From NCBI GenBank assembly GCA_900115795.1, contig FOXT01000012.1, positions 43,573 to 107,572 on the forward strand: DNA of 64,000 nt, given 5' to 3'. The notes beneath the pieces were generated by a model. It worked only from the letters and a program-made list of their open reading frames with translations. It was not told the origin of the DNA and made no database searches. Position numbers and translations under genes: made by a program. The stretch is from Lachnospiraceae bacterium XBB1006 (GTDB taxonomy: Bacteria > Bacillota > Clostridia > Lachnospirales > Lachnospiraceae). The first letter of the stretch is position 1; each line of letters opens with the position of its first letter. Shown here piece after piece: positions 9,175 to 17,983 of the stretch.

Positions 9175-10506
9175 CTATAACATAATTACTTCATTAATAA
9201 TTTGATCCGCTATTGTTTTTGCATCGGCTTGATAGTCTTCACATTTCAACAAATATCTTGCAATCCCCATCTTCAGACTACTCACACAGCTTCTTTTTGT
9301 TCTCCAATCGACAATTTTTTCGCGATCCATAATCATATCGACGACGTTTTCAATCTCTTCCTGTTTAAAAATTCTACTCGAAACAATCTCAATAACTTTA
9401 TTCTTATCCAAAGCTTTTATCTCAAAAGAACCATTCTCACCCACCGTTATCGGTGGATCATCCATAAAATCTGTAAACTTTTCAAAATATGAAACAAATC
9501 GAGTAAAATGTCCCTCCTCCACTTTAATATGCTCCAACTGATGTTCTAATTCAGGAAACAATGTGGCTTTATTAATATTACAATTGTTTAATTCTGATAG
9601 AATTGCCTGCTTATGCTCTCCCGGTATATAGATATGCGTCATTGCAAATTCATCTCTCAAATTGCATCGTGCTTTTTCAATTGTCCCAACACCAACATTC
9701 CTAGAATCAATGCTAAAGTTAAACTTTGCAGGTAATAAAAATGCTCCACTTTGGTTTTTCAATCGTTCATTACTAACAGTTGGAAGTACCAAATATGTGC
9801 GTTGCAACATTTCAATCAATGCCCGCACTCCTTGTTTCTCCATGTACCTCTTGCAATTTGCTTCGCTTATAATACCCTTTTGATATAAGTAATCTAAAAC
9901 CGTAGAAATCTTATTCTCTGTGCCTAAATCATATTTTGCCAATGCCAATATCGTTCTTACAATTGTACTTTCTGGCATCAATGAACTGCTTTCTTCCTTA
10001 AAGAAAACAACACCATCCGGTTCTTTGTCAAACGCTCGTTTTTTCAATTCTGTACTATCTATCTTTCTATTTTTAAATTCCTCATAATCTTCATCTCTAA
10101 TATATTTTTCTTCTCCATGGATTGTACATGCAAAATATAATGCAACAAGAGGATTTTCTGTTATATCCAAAAGTCTTGTGCACATCCGATAATGCTGATA
10201 TTTTTGAAAAACATCTAGCTCATTCTTTAATTCTGAAAATTCAAAGGGAAGTTTTCTAAGCGGTTGCAGCATCAATTTATGCTCAACACTAAGCATATTA
10301 TTTCTAAATATACTTGGCTCAACAGACCAATACTCTACCTCCTGCCCTCTATAATACAACTTGGAATCAGGCGAACTCTTATCTGCATTTAGTTCTGCAA
10401 TAATCTTTAAAAATCTATCCAAAGAAGTGACTTCGATACCATTCTTATAATCAGGTAGTCTCTTTCCATATTCGAATTCCGGTATATCATTTGTCTTTAC
10501 TGCCAT
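9175..10506 (-). CDS. FRG-domain protein inside the type I restriction locus
   Basis: This 443-residue protein begins with an FRG domain (about residues 25-125): YYRGQ at about 47-51, then a long helical stretch, HYRMCTRLLDIT and ALYFAC. FRG proteins are named for the F/Y-R-G motif and often sit in defence loci, but their chemistry is unsettled. The remaining two thirds are helical and unassigned. It lies between hsdS and hsdR with 11 bases to hsdR, so it is co-transcribed. A role as an accessory effector or guard of the restriction system is inference. Confidence 0.8.
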   Translation of the reverse strand: MAVKTNDIPEFEYGKRLPDYKNGIEVTSLDRFLKIIAELNADKSSPDSKLYYRGQEVEYWSVEPSIFRNNMLSVEHKLMLQPLRKLPFEFSELKNELDVFQKYQHYRMCTRLLDITENPLVALYFACTIHGEEKYIRDEDYEEFKNRKIDSTELKKRAFDKEPDGVVFFKEESSSLMPESTIVRTILALAKYDLGTENKISTVLDYLYQKGIISEANCKRYMEKQGVRALIEMLQRTYLVLPTVSNERLKNQSGAFLLPAKFNFSIDSRNVGVGTIEKARCNLRDEFAMTHIYIPGEHKQAILSELNNCNINKATLFPELEHQLEHIKVEEGHFTRFVSYFEKFTDFMDDPPITVGENGSFEIKALDKNKVIEIVSSRIFKQEEIENVVDMIMDREKIVDWRTKRSCVSSLKMGIARYLLKCEDYQADAKTIADQIINEVIML

Positions 10507-10533
10507 GTCTTTTTCTTCTCCAAGTTTTATATA

Positions 10534-10602
10534 TAAACGATAATTTAGAGCAGCAACTTGCGGCGTTGTTTATTAATGGTTTTGCTGATGATATTGCTGT
10601 AG
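10534..10602 (+). repeat. hsdS recombination repeat, copy A (direct)
   Basis: A 69-bp sequence is identical to 12904-12972. Its first bases, TAAACGATAATTTAG, are the core shared in inverse orientation with 11273-11290 and 13581-13597. Read on the plus strand it encodes NDNLEQQLAALFINGF, the start of an HsdS second half, and then a stop after about 24 codons. It is an end of the invertible system, left behind without a coding half. Confidence 0.85.
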
Positions 10603-10615
10603 AATAAACACAAGC

Positions 10616-11815
10616 TTAGATGTCTATATCGGATACATCTAACTCGCCGGACATAAGTTTGGGCAAAAGAGCATCTCTTAGCTGCGAAAGTTTTTGATTC
10701 TGTAGATTGTTGTACTCGATCTGTTTACGCAGCGGAAAGAGGATGTCTTCCAACTTAGTCATTACGGATGGCTCAAATACGGGAAACAAAAGCTTGGGTA
10801 TATTTTTAACATTTAATGCTCCCATTATTGTACCTTCATCTGTGTTGCTTTGTATCTGTCTTCGCATATGATTTGATAACAACACTGTAATAAAATATGC
10901 TTGCAATTTGATTTCTGGTTTTAACCGTATGCATGTCATATTTCTTCCCATAGCTGCTTTTGTACCATAAGGAGCTTGTGACACCGCTCCAATACGACCA
11001 ACATTTGTGATAACACAATCACCTTCAACAATCTCACATTTGCGAGTCCAGTTTTCATAATCAGCTTGTGAGATCATGTATCGGATAGCAGACATATCTA
11101 AAAAACCATCATCACGAATGTTGTCAAGTTGTATGAGCTGATATGCGCTATCTTCAACAGCTGAAGGTTTTTTAGAATGAAGGCAGTCAATAACTATTGC
11201 AATATCAGAAAGTGGCTGAAGTTGGTAGGGATGTTCATCCATAAAATGATAAAGAATACCCTGGGCCTGCTCAGCTAAATTATCGTTTATCTCCATATTC
11301 TTCTCAATCTTATCATCCAGTTTAGCTAACACAGAAGCAATCTTACGCTGTTCATATATGCTTTCAGGAACTAAAACTTCTATTCCTCTCATTGTTGTTC
11401 CCGAAACCTCTTTAAATGTTGTTCCACTCCCAAGATTTTCTATTTTGTTTTTGTTATACTTAAGCAGATAATACAGAAACATATAATCTGTACTATCGTT
11501 AGGAACTACGCTCTTAAAACCCTGATTAGTGCATACCTCACCACTAGCAATTGCGACATACCCAATAGGTGCTCTTGACGAAAATAAAACCGTATGTTTT
11601 GGCATTAGCTGCGTTGAACAGCTTTTCAGCCCCTGCTCAGTAATATTTCTTTCTCCATGAGAAATAAACCGTCCTGAGAATCCTGCCAAATCCTTGGGTG
11701 TAATCCATGCAATAGATCCTCCTTCGTAATTCTCAACCTTCTTTGTCGATGGAGTTGCTCCACCAACAACATTCCCTAAATCACCTATCGTACATGTTTT
11801 CCAATCTCCCATCAT
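10616..11815 (-). CDS. hsdS: Type I restriction specificity subunit, complete version
   Basis: A full 399-residue HsdS with two target-recognition halves. TRD1 is about residues 1-175. The central conserved helix EINDNLAEQAQG follows at about 177-188. TRD2 runs to about 370, ending in the family tail LRDALLPKLMSGELDV. The start is ATGATG after GGACGGTGA, so translation may begin at 11815 or 11812. The gene starts 9 bases after the recombinase gene. The DNA for EINDNLA carries the inverted recombination core, so its C-half can be exchanged too. It is the only full-length HsdS in the present arrangement. Confidence 0.9.
   Translation of the reverse strand: MMGDWKTCTIGDLGNVVGGATPSTKKVENYEGGSIAWITPKDLAGFSGRFISHGERNITEQGLKSCSTQLMPKHTVLFSSRAPIGYVAIASGEVCTNQGFKSVVPNDSTDYMFLYYLLKYNKNKIENLGSGTTFKEVSGTTMRGIEVLVPESIYEQRKIASVLAKLDDKIEKNMEINDNLAEQAQGILYHFMDEHPYQLQPLSDIAIVIDCLHSKKPSAVEDSAYQLIQLDNIRDDGFLDMSAIRYMISQADYENWTRKCEIVEGDCVITNVGRIGAVSQAPYGTKAAMGRNMTCIRLKPEIKLQAYFITVLLSNHMRRQIQSNTDEGTIMGALNVKNIPKLLFPVFEPSVMTKLEDILFPLRKQIEYNNLQNQKLSQLRDALLPKLMSGELDVSDIDI
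11273..11290 (-). repeat. hsdS recombination core, inverted copy in the complete hsdS
   Basis: The plus strand reads AGCTAAATTATCGTTTAT, the reverse complement of the core in copies A and B (10534 and 12904). It encodes INDNLA at the joint between the two HsdS halves, which is where inversion would swap TRD2. Confidence 0.8.
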
Positions 11816-11824
11816 TTCACCGTC

Positions 11825-12811
11825 CTAACTTATATATTTCCTGTGTGCATTTTTTACATTACTCTGCTTTACCATTGCATACTGCAATGTTGTATCTATT
11901 CGCTGATGCCCAAGGAGTCGTTGAAGCTGTTCAATAGGCATCCCTTTATCAATAGCCATCGTTGCCAATGTCCGCCTAAATTTATGCGGATACACCTTCG
12001 GTATATCAAGCCGTCTGCCTATCTCTCGAAGCCTGTGCTCGACTCCACCGATTTGAATCCGATTATAAGGTGCTTTCAAAGTCACAAATAAAGCAGGATT
12101 GTCATCCGTTCGATTATCAAGATATTCCTGCAAGTGAAGCTTTGCTCTGGCGTCAAAGTACACAATCCGCTCCTTATCACCCTTGCCAAACACCACGCAT
12201 TCCCGTTCTGCAAAGTTGATATCATCACGGTTCAGTAAGACCATCTCACCAACACGCATTCCCGTTGAAGCCAGCATATCAATCATTGCCAAATCACGAA
12301 GCTCATCGCAGTTGTCTCGCATCTTCTCCAAGTCCTCATCGGAATAGGTCTCCTTTATGTTACTCGCCGTTTTCACCTTATGAATACGGCGTACCGGGCT
12401 TTTGATTATATAATCCTCATCCTCAAGCCACGAGAAAAAGCTTGACAGTATCCTGCGTATATTATCTATCGTCACCCGACTTATCTGTTTCCTGCTCTGA
12501 TAATCAGTAAGATATGTTCTTAAATCTTCTGTCATAATATGTCGTACACTCTTACCAAGCGAGGAAACCATTGCATCTATCGTTGTCTGATAATACTTCA
12601 ATGTCTTTTCAGAGCAACCTTCCACCCTCTTGGCGGCTATAAACATTGCTATAAGGTCATTACTATCGTCCTCCTGCGATTTTGTCTCCGTCACTGTTAC
12701 TTCGTAGTGAAAAAGTGTCTGCTCAATCACCTGTCTCAACTGCTTCAGTTGAGCATTGTCGAGATATGGCAACATCTGCTGCATTACTTCTGTCATCAAT
12801 TCTTCTTTCAT
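11825..12811 (-). CDS. Tyrosine recombinase, probable hsdS invertase
   Basis: A 328-residue XerC/XerD-like recombinase. The N-terminal core-binding domain (SAM-like) covers about residues 45-140. The catalytic domain shows STGMRVGE (Arg), HKFRRT (His and Arg), LGHQRIDTTLQYA (His and the Tyr nucleophile), so it looks active. It lies inside the hsdS cassette between the complete hsdS and the inverted C-half, as in other phase-variable type I loci. Its expected function is to invert DNA between the TAAACGATAATTTAG repeats. It is not near an attachment site or phage genes, so an integrase role is less likely. Confidence 0.9.
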   Translation of the reverse strand: MKEELMTEVMQQMLPYLDNAQLKQLRQVIEQTLFHYEVTVTETKSQEDDSNDLIAMFIAAKRVEGCSEKTLKYYQTTIDAMVSSLGKSVRHIMTEDLRTYLTDYQSRKQISRVTIDNIRRILSSFFSWLEDEDYIIKSPVRRIHKVKTASNIKETYSDEDLEKMRDNCDELRDLAMIDMLASTGMRVGEMVLLNRDDINFAERECVVFGKGDKERIVYFDARAKLHLQEYLDNRTDDNPALFVTLKAPYNRIQIGGVEHRLREIGRRLDIPKVYPHKFRRTLATMAIDKGMPIEQLQRLLGHQRIDTTLQYAMVKQSNVKNAHRKYIS

Positions 12812-12849
12812 GTCGTTTCTCCTTTATTTAGATATTCCATAGAACGACA

Positions 12850-12896
12850 TCAACGGCAGTTCCGTTGGTTTTACTCTCGCCGTTGGTGAGAGTTAT
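12850..12896. repeat. Two small hairpins before the recombinase gene
   Basis: Two adjacent inverted repeats are visible: CAACGG/CCGTTG and ACTCTC/GAGAGT. They lie between the recombinase start and recombination repeat copy B. They could be regulatory sites or a terminator for transcripts coming from hsdM, since there is little else in this gap. No T-run is attached. Confidence 0.4.
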
Positions 12897-12903
12897 TCAC
12901 AAT

Positions 12904-12972
12904 TAAACGATAATTTAGAGCAGCAACTTGCGGCGTTGTTTATTAATGGTTTTGCTGATGATATTGCTGTAG
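12904..12972 (+). repeat. hsdS recombination repeat, copy B (direct)
   Basis: This is the 69-bp twin of 10534-10602. It opens the inverted hsdS C-half and encodes NDNLEQQLAALFINGF. Together with the inverted core at 13581-13597 it brackets an invertible segment of about 0.7 kb. Confidence 0.85.
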
Positions 12973-13577
12973 CTTCTACAGATACGTCTCCTATGCTTGG
13001 TGACTTGATTACCGTTATAGATAACCGTGGAAAAACACCACCTCTTACGACGGAAACCTTTGATTATCCTATTATTGATGTGGGTGCGCTTAAAGGCTCT
13101 GACCGTATAGTAGATTTTAATAATTGTACAAAATATGTCGAACAGTCTACCTATGAAAGCTGGTTTCGTAGTGGGCATCCACAGCCTTGGGATATTCTCA
13201 TCTCAACTGTCGGAAGTCTAGCAGAAATGAAAATATATCTTGGGTCTAAAGGATGTATGGCTCAGAATGTGGTTGCACTCAGAGCTACATCAATTAGCCC
13301 ATTGTATTTATACCAATACCTACGATTTATCCGCGCTGATTTAGTCGCTTACAACATAGGTTCCGTCCAACCAAGCATAAAGGTTACTCATATAGTAAAG
13401 CATCCGATTTTTGTTCCAGAAAGCTCTAAACTTGAGAACTTTGAGGAAACAGCAAAAGCAATAACTAATCAATTATATGCTAACTACAACGAAAATGAGT
13501 CTCTTAAGGAATTACGTGACACCTTGTTACCTCGTTTAATGTCTGGAGAACTGGATGTTTCCAACATAGACATCTAA
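12907..13577 (+). pseudogene. Silent hsdS second half (TRD2 cassette), inverted
   Basis: The plus strand encodes the second half of an HsdS: NDNLEQQLAALFINGF, then a full TRD (about 190 residues), ending LRDTLLPRLMSGELDV. It has no start codon or ribosome site of its own, and it faces away from hsdM. Inversion between copy B and 13581-13597 would place it in frame after the hsdS N-half at 13604-14083, giving a full HsdS of about 385 residues. It is therefore a silent cassette rather than decay. It has no internal stop. Confidence 0.85.
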
Positions 13578-14083
13578 GCCGCTAAATTATCGTTTATTTC
13601 TCTATTCACAATTATTTTGTTATCAATCGCATCCAATATACTAGCTATCTTAACTTGATCAACATATGCAATATTGGGAACGTCATATTTCATTAAAGCC
13701 GTCTTGTCCCCTCTAGGCATCTTTGTCCCCTTAGATGTTGCCATCGAATACGTAAAAAATGCATCATCAGCTAAAACGTAATAAAGAAATCGCTTTGCTA
13801 TTCCCTCTTTAGCTCTAAACACCAATACATCATTGGAGCATCCTCCATCAAAGGTCGCATACCAAATTTTCTTAAAGTATGGTCTAATATTTGAAACCAA
13901 AACATCACCAGCTTTAAATGCTTGTGTCTTATCTGCTGATGGTAAAGACGAAGCTTCAGTAATTCCTCCTTTATCAGGAATCATATTCTCTGTTGAAATA
14001 TATGTATGCTCATCAACAACAGAAACACCTATTTTGTCTTTTACATAATCACATATATCTTCCAATTTACAACTCATATCCAA
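13574..14083 (-). CDS. hsdS: hsdS first half (TRD1), truncated by inversion
   Basis: A 169-residue HsdS N-terminal half, directly downstream of hsdM and overlapping it by 17 bases. The TRD begins CKLEDICDYV and ends EINDNLAA followed at once by a stop. The cut falls exactly at the recombination core. Half-size HsdS proteins can sometimes dimerise into an active subunit, so it may not be inert, but the usual reading is an off-state or alternative-state allele. The ATG at 14077 is an alternative start. Confidence 0.9.
   Translation of the reverse strand: MDMSCKLEDICDYVKDKIGVSVVDEHTYISTENMIPDKGGITEASSLPSADKTQAFKAGDVLVSNIRPYFKKIWYATFDGGCSNDVLVFRAKEGIAKRFLYYVLADDAFFTYSMATSKGTKMPRGDKTALMKYDVPNIAYVDQVKIASILDAIDNKIIVNREINDNLAA
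13581..13597 (-). repeat. hsdS recombination core, inverted copy next to hsdM
   Basis: The plus strand reads GCTAAATTATCGTTTAT, matching 11274-11290 and complementary to the cores at 10534 and 12904. It lies at the last codons of the truncated hsdS and is the natural partner for inversion with copy B. Confidence 0.85.
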
Positions 14084-15575
14084 TAGCCCCCAATTTTCTT
14101 CTTATCTCATCTTCAAGCTCATGAGATTTTGCAAACATATCAGAAAGCTCTGATGTTAATCTTTCCATTTTTTCTTCAAATGGTTCGCCATCATCTTTCT
14201 GCTCTTCAATACCGACATATCTACCCGGAGTAAGGATATAATCCTGTTTTTCTATTTCTTCTGTCGTAGCAACTTTACAAAACCCTTTTACATCCTCAAG
14301 CAGCCCATTCTGAAATGCTTCGAAAGTATCAGCAAGCTTCTTGATATCCGTCTCATCAAAGTCCCGGTGCTTACGATCTACCATAAATCCCATCTTACGA
14401 GCATCAATAAAAAGCGTTTTTCCTGGTTGCTTCTTTGCGCCTTTCGCACTCAAAAACCATAGTGTAACTGGAATTGTAACACTATAAAAAAGCTGCGTTG
14501 GCATCGCAACAATTCCTTCAACCAAATCATCTTCTATAATCTTTTTTCGTATTTCACCTTCACCACTACTCTGTGTAGAGAGCGCTCCATTGGCTAAGAC
14601 AAGACCAATTTTTCCTCTTGGCGATAAATGATGAATCATATGCTGAATCCAAGCATAATTGGCATTTCCAGCAGGCGGTATTCCATACTTCCAGCGTACA
14701 TCATCTGTCAGCTTATCCTGTCCCCAATTAGAAAGGTTAAACGGAGGATTTGCCATGATAAAATCTGCTTTAAGTGTCGGATGCAAATCATTAAAAAAAG
14801 TATCTGCTTGGAATTTTCCAAGGTCAGCGTCTATTCCACGAATAGCCATATTCATCTTTGCCATTTTCCATGTATCAGAGTTTGATTCCTGCCCATACAC
14901 AGAAATAGTGCCTCTATTTCCACTATGTTCCTTAATGAATTTTTCGCTCTGAACAAACATGCCACCTGATCCACAACACGGATCGTATACACGGCAGTTA
15001 TCGAACGGCTTAAGAATAGCCACCAAAGTTTTTACTATACTCGACGGGGTATAGAACTCTCCACCCTTTACACCTTCATAAGCAGCAAACTGGGCAATAC
15101 AGTATTCGTATGTTCGTCCCAGTAAATCTTTACTATTATCTGTATCACTCATATCCATGTTTGTAAAAAGGTCAACCACATCTCCCAAAACACGTTTATC
15201 CAAGTCTGGAGTTGCATAATTCTTCGGCAAAACATTTTTCAAACTACTATTATCTGCCTCTATCGCACGCATTGCAGTATCAATAATAGTTCCAATTTCA
15301 GGTGTATGTGCTGCAGCTGCTATCGTACTCCATCTAGCCTCCTCTGGGACAAAGAAAATATTTTCCTCAGTATAAGCATCAATGTCGTCCTCAAAACCAT
15401 CGCCTTCTTCAACTAACTGTTGATACCTCTTTTCAAACGCACTTGATATATAACGTAGGAAAATTAGTCCTACGATTACCTTTCTATATTCCGCTGCGGG
15501 TATATGTCCCCAAAGAACACACGCCGCATCCCAAATCTGTTTTTCAAATCCAATATTTGCATTATTATCTGCCAT
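14067..15575 (-). CDS. hsdM: Type I restriction-modification DNA methyltransferase M subunit
   Basis: An N6-adenine methyltransferase, about 502 residues. An N-terminal helical HsdM_N domain (WDAACVLWGHIPAAEYRK) is followed by the SAM-binding motif VYDPCCGSGGMF at about 195-206 and the catalytic NPPF at about 277-280. The ATG at 15575 (MADNN) is preferred over 15581 because AGGT lies at proper spacing. The stop overlaps the downstream hsdS half. With HsdS it directs methylation; with HsdR it restricts. The upstream 330 bases should hold the promoter of the whole defence block. Confidence 0.95.
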   Translation of the reverse strand: MADNNANIGFEKQIWDAACVLWGHIPAAEYRKVIVGLIFLRYISSAFEKRYQQLVEEGDGFEDDIDAYTEENIFFVPEEARWSTIAAAAHTPEIGTIIDTAMRAIEADNSSLKNVLPKNYATPDLDKRVLGDVVDLFTNMDMSDTDNSKDLLGRTYEYCIAQFAAYEGVKGGEFYTPSSIVKTLVAILKPFDNCRVYDPCCGSGGMFVQSEKFIKEHSGNRGTISVYGQESNSDTWKMAKMNMAIRGIDADLGKFQADTFFNDLHPTLKADFIMANPPFNLSNWGQDKLTDDVRWKYGIPPAGNANYAWIQHMIHHLSPRGKIGLVLANGALSTQSSGEGEIRKKIIEDDLVEGIVAMPTQLFYSVTIPVTLWFLSAKGAKKQPGKTLFIDARKMGFMVDRKHRDFDETDIKKLADTFEAFQNGLLEDVKGFCKVATTEEIEKQDYILTPGRYVGIEEQKDDGEPFEEKMERLTSELSDMFAKSHELEDEIRRKLGAIGYEL

Positions 15576-15581
15576 TCTCAT

Positions 15582-15910
15582 TACCTGCCTTTATTGCATT
15601 ATTGTTCAGTTTTCCCCTATCGTTCTTAGGTTTCTCTTTCATCCGATTCTCCACATCGATTTATTTGCTATCAATTACGCCCTTTTAATTATAGTCCCGC
15701 TGATATGCAAAATCAAATTTTTATATTGATTTGGTTCTTCCATCCGCTCGATTCTCAATCGTAATCTGCACTCCATTACCCTTTGTTACCGTAAAGGATT
15801 CTCCTTTTAATTTCCCGGCAACACAGATCCGCAATATAAGTTTTCGCCCCCAAATGCGTCCTCTTTTTCAGGTAAATGCGACTATAGTCTTCTGGCACAT
15901 CGTATTTTAC
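15582..15910 (-). pseudogene. Gap upstream of hsdM with a decayed C-terminal coding remnant
   Basis: No intact gene lies in these 330 bases. Between about 15715 and 15905 the minus strand reads as a protein tail in two frames: IYLKKRTHLGAKTYIADL in one and VAGKLKGESFTVTKGNG onward in the next, ending RTKSI and a stop. A single frameshift would join them. The family is not recognised. The rest is AT-rich and probably holds the hsdM promoter, but no convincing -35/-10 pair was identified. Confidence 0.3.
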
Positions 15911-17962
15911 TTAGAGTTCTTTCCATTGATATCCTCCTGCTTGTTTTTGAACTCCTTTCAAAACTAGCCTAATACTCTTTGTATTTACACCCACTACCCG
16001 AGATGCTTCTGATATGGAAGTGTAGGTATTTAAAAGATTGCCCTCCCTATCAAACTGACCTACACATTTGTTTTTTCCGCTCAAATTGTATTTCGGCTGA
16101 AATTCTTCTGGAGATACTGTAATTCCTTCATGAGGCGTCCCAACATCTACCTTCCTCCAAAAATAACCCGCCGCATTCTTCTGTTGTCCTCTTATCACCT
16201 TTCCAACGCCATGACTACCCACAGCCAATTCCGCTTCATTTATTGTAGCGTATTCGGCCACATAATTTCCATTATTGTCATACTGATAAATTCGTGTTTC
16301 CACTTCATGCCTTTTAGCAAAATCATTATTAGAATTTTTGTCTAACTTAACCAGCGGTATTTCCTTAGTTACCTTTGGAAGTTTTATCCCATACTCGCTC
16401 ATTATCCGCTTTAAGTTTTCTGCGGTTACTTCAATATCATATTTCCATTCTATCAATCGAACATTGTTTTCTTTGCATTTTTCTTTTTTCTGAGCATCTA
16501 ATTCCACCCTGTGCAAAAATTCATCTTTTCCTCCAAATAAACTTATTGGTCTATAATGCTGTTCCCCTTGATATTCTACCGCAGTTCTAATTTGAGGTAT
16601 ATACACATCTAATGACTGATTTCCCAACCATTTTGCATGGTACTGGTACTTACAATCATCAAAATATGCTTTCAAAAGCAGGTACAAATTAAACTCATTT
16701 TTCCATCGTTTATTAATAAAGCCATTTTCAGCCAGTTCATTCATTTGGTCGTTAAATACACCACGATAATGTTTGTCATTATTATAAATTCTATTGTAAT
16801 AGATATCTTTCCAGTCCTCCCTATCAAGAGAGCTCGCATATATATATGCCAAAGGCTCCCTTAAAAAAATCCGAACAGGATATTGCCTACTAAGTTTCTT
16901 AAGGAATCTCAATCTTGACTTTTCGTCGCATATACTAAGTTTCTTTGCCACGTTTTTTGTTGCTTCGCTTATACCATACCCATCACTGTAAAATGCATAT
17001 AGAACTTCTTCTATAGCCGTATTGTAAATTTGAGGTTTTTTTATGATTCCTTGTCTTAACAGAAAAAGGACGAGTCCTATTCTTTCAATGTCATCTTTCT
17101 TCACTTTAATTCTGTAATTGTATGTATCCTCATCTCTATATATACTATGAATTTTTTCATATTCTGGAAAATAGTATGCAATATACGTTTCCATAATTGA
17201 ATCCAGATGGACATAGAATAACAACTTTCCATCCACGTCAAGATTGCTTCTATCTTTTTTTAGTTCCCATATCTTTTCCTCACATTCTTCACTTTCCTGA
17301 ATTCCAATTTTCTTTTGTTCTTCCGTATCTTGTATTCCCCATTCTCTACTTAAACCTCGAATAAAATCACTATTTTCCTGCATCACGTTTTCCGGAAATA
17401 CAATTGAAAATATTTCTTCATAACTAGTCAAATGATTATAAGGTCCTACTAGTCTCTCATTATAATACTCAATAACCTGTTTTCCTTTTTCATCACTAGG
17501 TCTATAAAATCCTATATCCGTAAAATCACTTATGACTTGGTCAGAATTCTCGAGATATTCTGCTATCAATTCTCTGTATTCTCGCGACTGTTGTGTCTTC
17601 GATTTTAACTTCATCTTTTTACAGATTTGACCGAGTTCGATTCTTGTAAACTTTTTCAAATCATCTTTAGAAACCCCAAATACAACAAAACCTCGTTCAA
17701 TCAGGGAACTAACACATTTACTGGGATATTCCATTCCACTAAAATAACTTATAACCGGATGATTTAATGCATCTGCCCTGCATCTGTATAGTGTCTCAAT
17801 AAACGCAACTTCGTGTGGATATAATCCAAAACAATCTGGCTTAAAATATATGCTCTTAAAAAACAAATCATCATTGTCGACATATGTTCCTATGGATTTA
17901 TTATACTTACACTTTTCAGCTAACAATTTCCTTATCATTTGCTGCTTAGCTTCACCCATCAT
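15911..17962 (-). CDS. Putative nuclease with SAP-like region and two C-terminal NUMOD1-like repeats
   Basis: About 683 residues; no single known family. A SAP-like helical element is seen near residues 110-145 (LKKFTRIELGQICKKMKL). Around 480-535 there is a nuclease-like core: LDVYIPQIRTAVEYQGEQHY, a later D-x-x-K-x-x-x-C and LIEWKYD, resembling Vsr/PD-(D/E)xK folds. The last 115 residues hold two NUMOD1-like DNA-binding repeats (YQYDNNGNYVAEYATINEA and FDREGNLLNTYTSISEA), typical of homing endonucleases. The ATG at 17962 follows GGGGGA. It lies next to, and probably in an operon with, the small gene at 17984-18334. Confidence 0.65.
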   Translation of the reverse strand: MMGEAKQQMIRKLLAEKCKYNKSIGTYVDNDDLFFKSIYFKPDCFGLYPHEVAFIETLYRCRADALNHPVISYFSGMEYPSKCVSSLIERGFVVFGVSKDDLKKFTRIELGQICKKMKLKSKTQQSREYRELIAEYLENSDQVISDFTDIGFYRPSDEKGKQVIEYYNERLVGPYNHLTSYEEIFSIVFPENVMQENSDFIRGLSREWGIQDTEEQKKIGIQESEECEEKIWELKKDRSNLDVDGKLLFYVHLDSIMETYIAYYFPEYEKIHSIYRDEDTYNYRIKVKKDDIERIGLVLFLLRQGIIKKPQIYNTAIEEVLYAFYSDGYGISEATKNVAKKLSICDEKSRLRFLKKLSRQYPVRIFLREPLAYIYASSLDREDWKDIYYNRIYNNDKHYRGVFNDQMNELAENGFINKRWKNEFNLYLLLKAYFDDCKYQYHAKWLGNQSLDVYIPQIRTAVEYQGEQHYRPISLFGGKDEFLHRVELDAQKKEKCKENNVRLIEWKYDIEVTAENLKRIMSEYGIKLPKVTKEIPLVKLDKNSNNDFAKRHEVETRIYQYDNNGNYVAEYATINEAELAVGSHGVGKVIRGQQKNAAGYFWRKVDVGTPHEGITVSPEEFQPKYNLSGKNKCVGQFDREGNLLNTYTSISEASRVVGVNTKSIRLVLKGVQKQAGGYQWKEL

Positions 17963-17983
17963 ATTTTCCCCCACTCAATCAAC

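Noticed and set aside
11825-12811. Recombinase as a phage or element integrase
   Set aside because: It is enclosed by hsdS recombination repeats and no attachment site or integrase partner genes are near it.
12915-13178. Minus-strand ORF of 87 codons in the hsdS cassette
   Set aside because: It is antisense to the silent hsdS half, has basic low-complexity composition and no ribosome site.
13574-14083. Reading the short hsdS as a simple nonsense-mutated pseudogene
   Set aside because: It ends exactly at the recombination core, and its missing half is intact and inverted nearby, so it is better explained by inversion.
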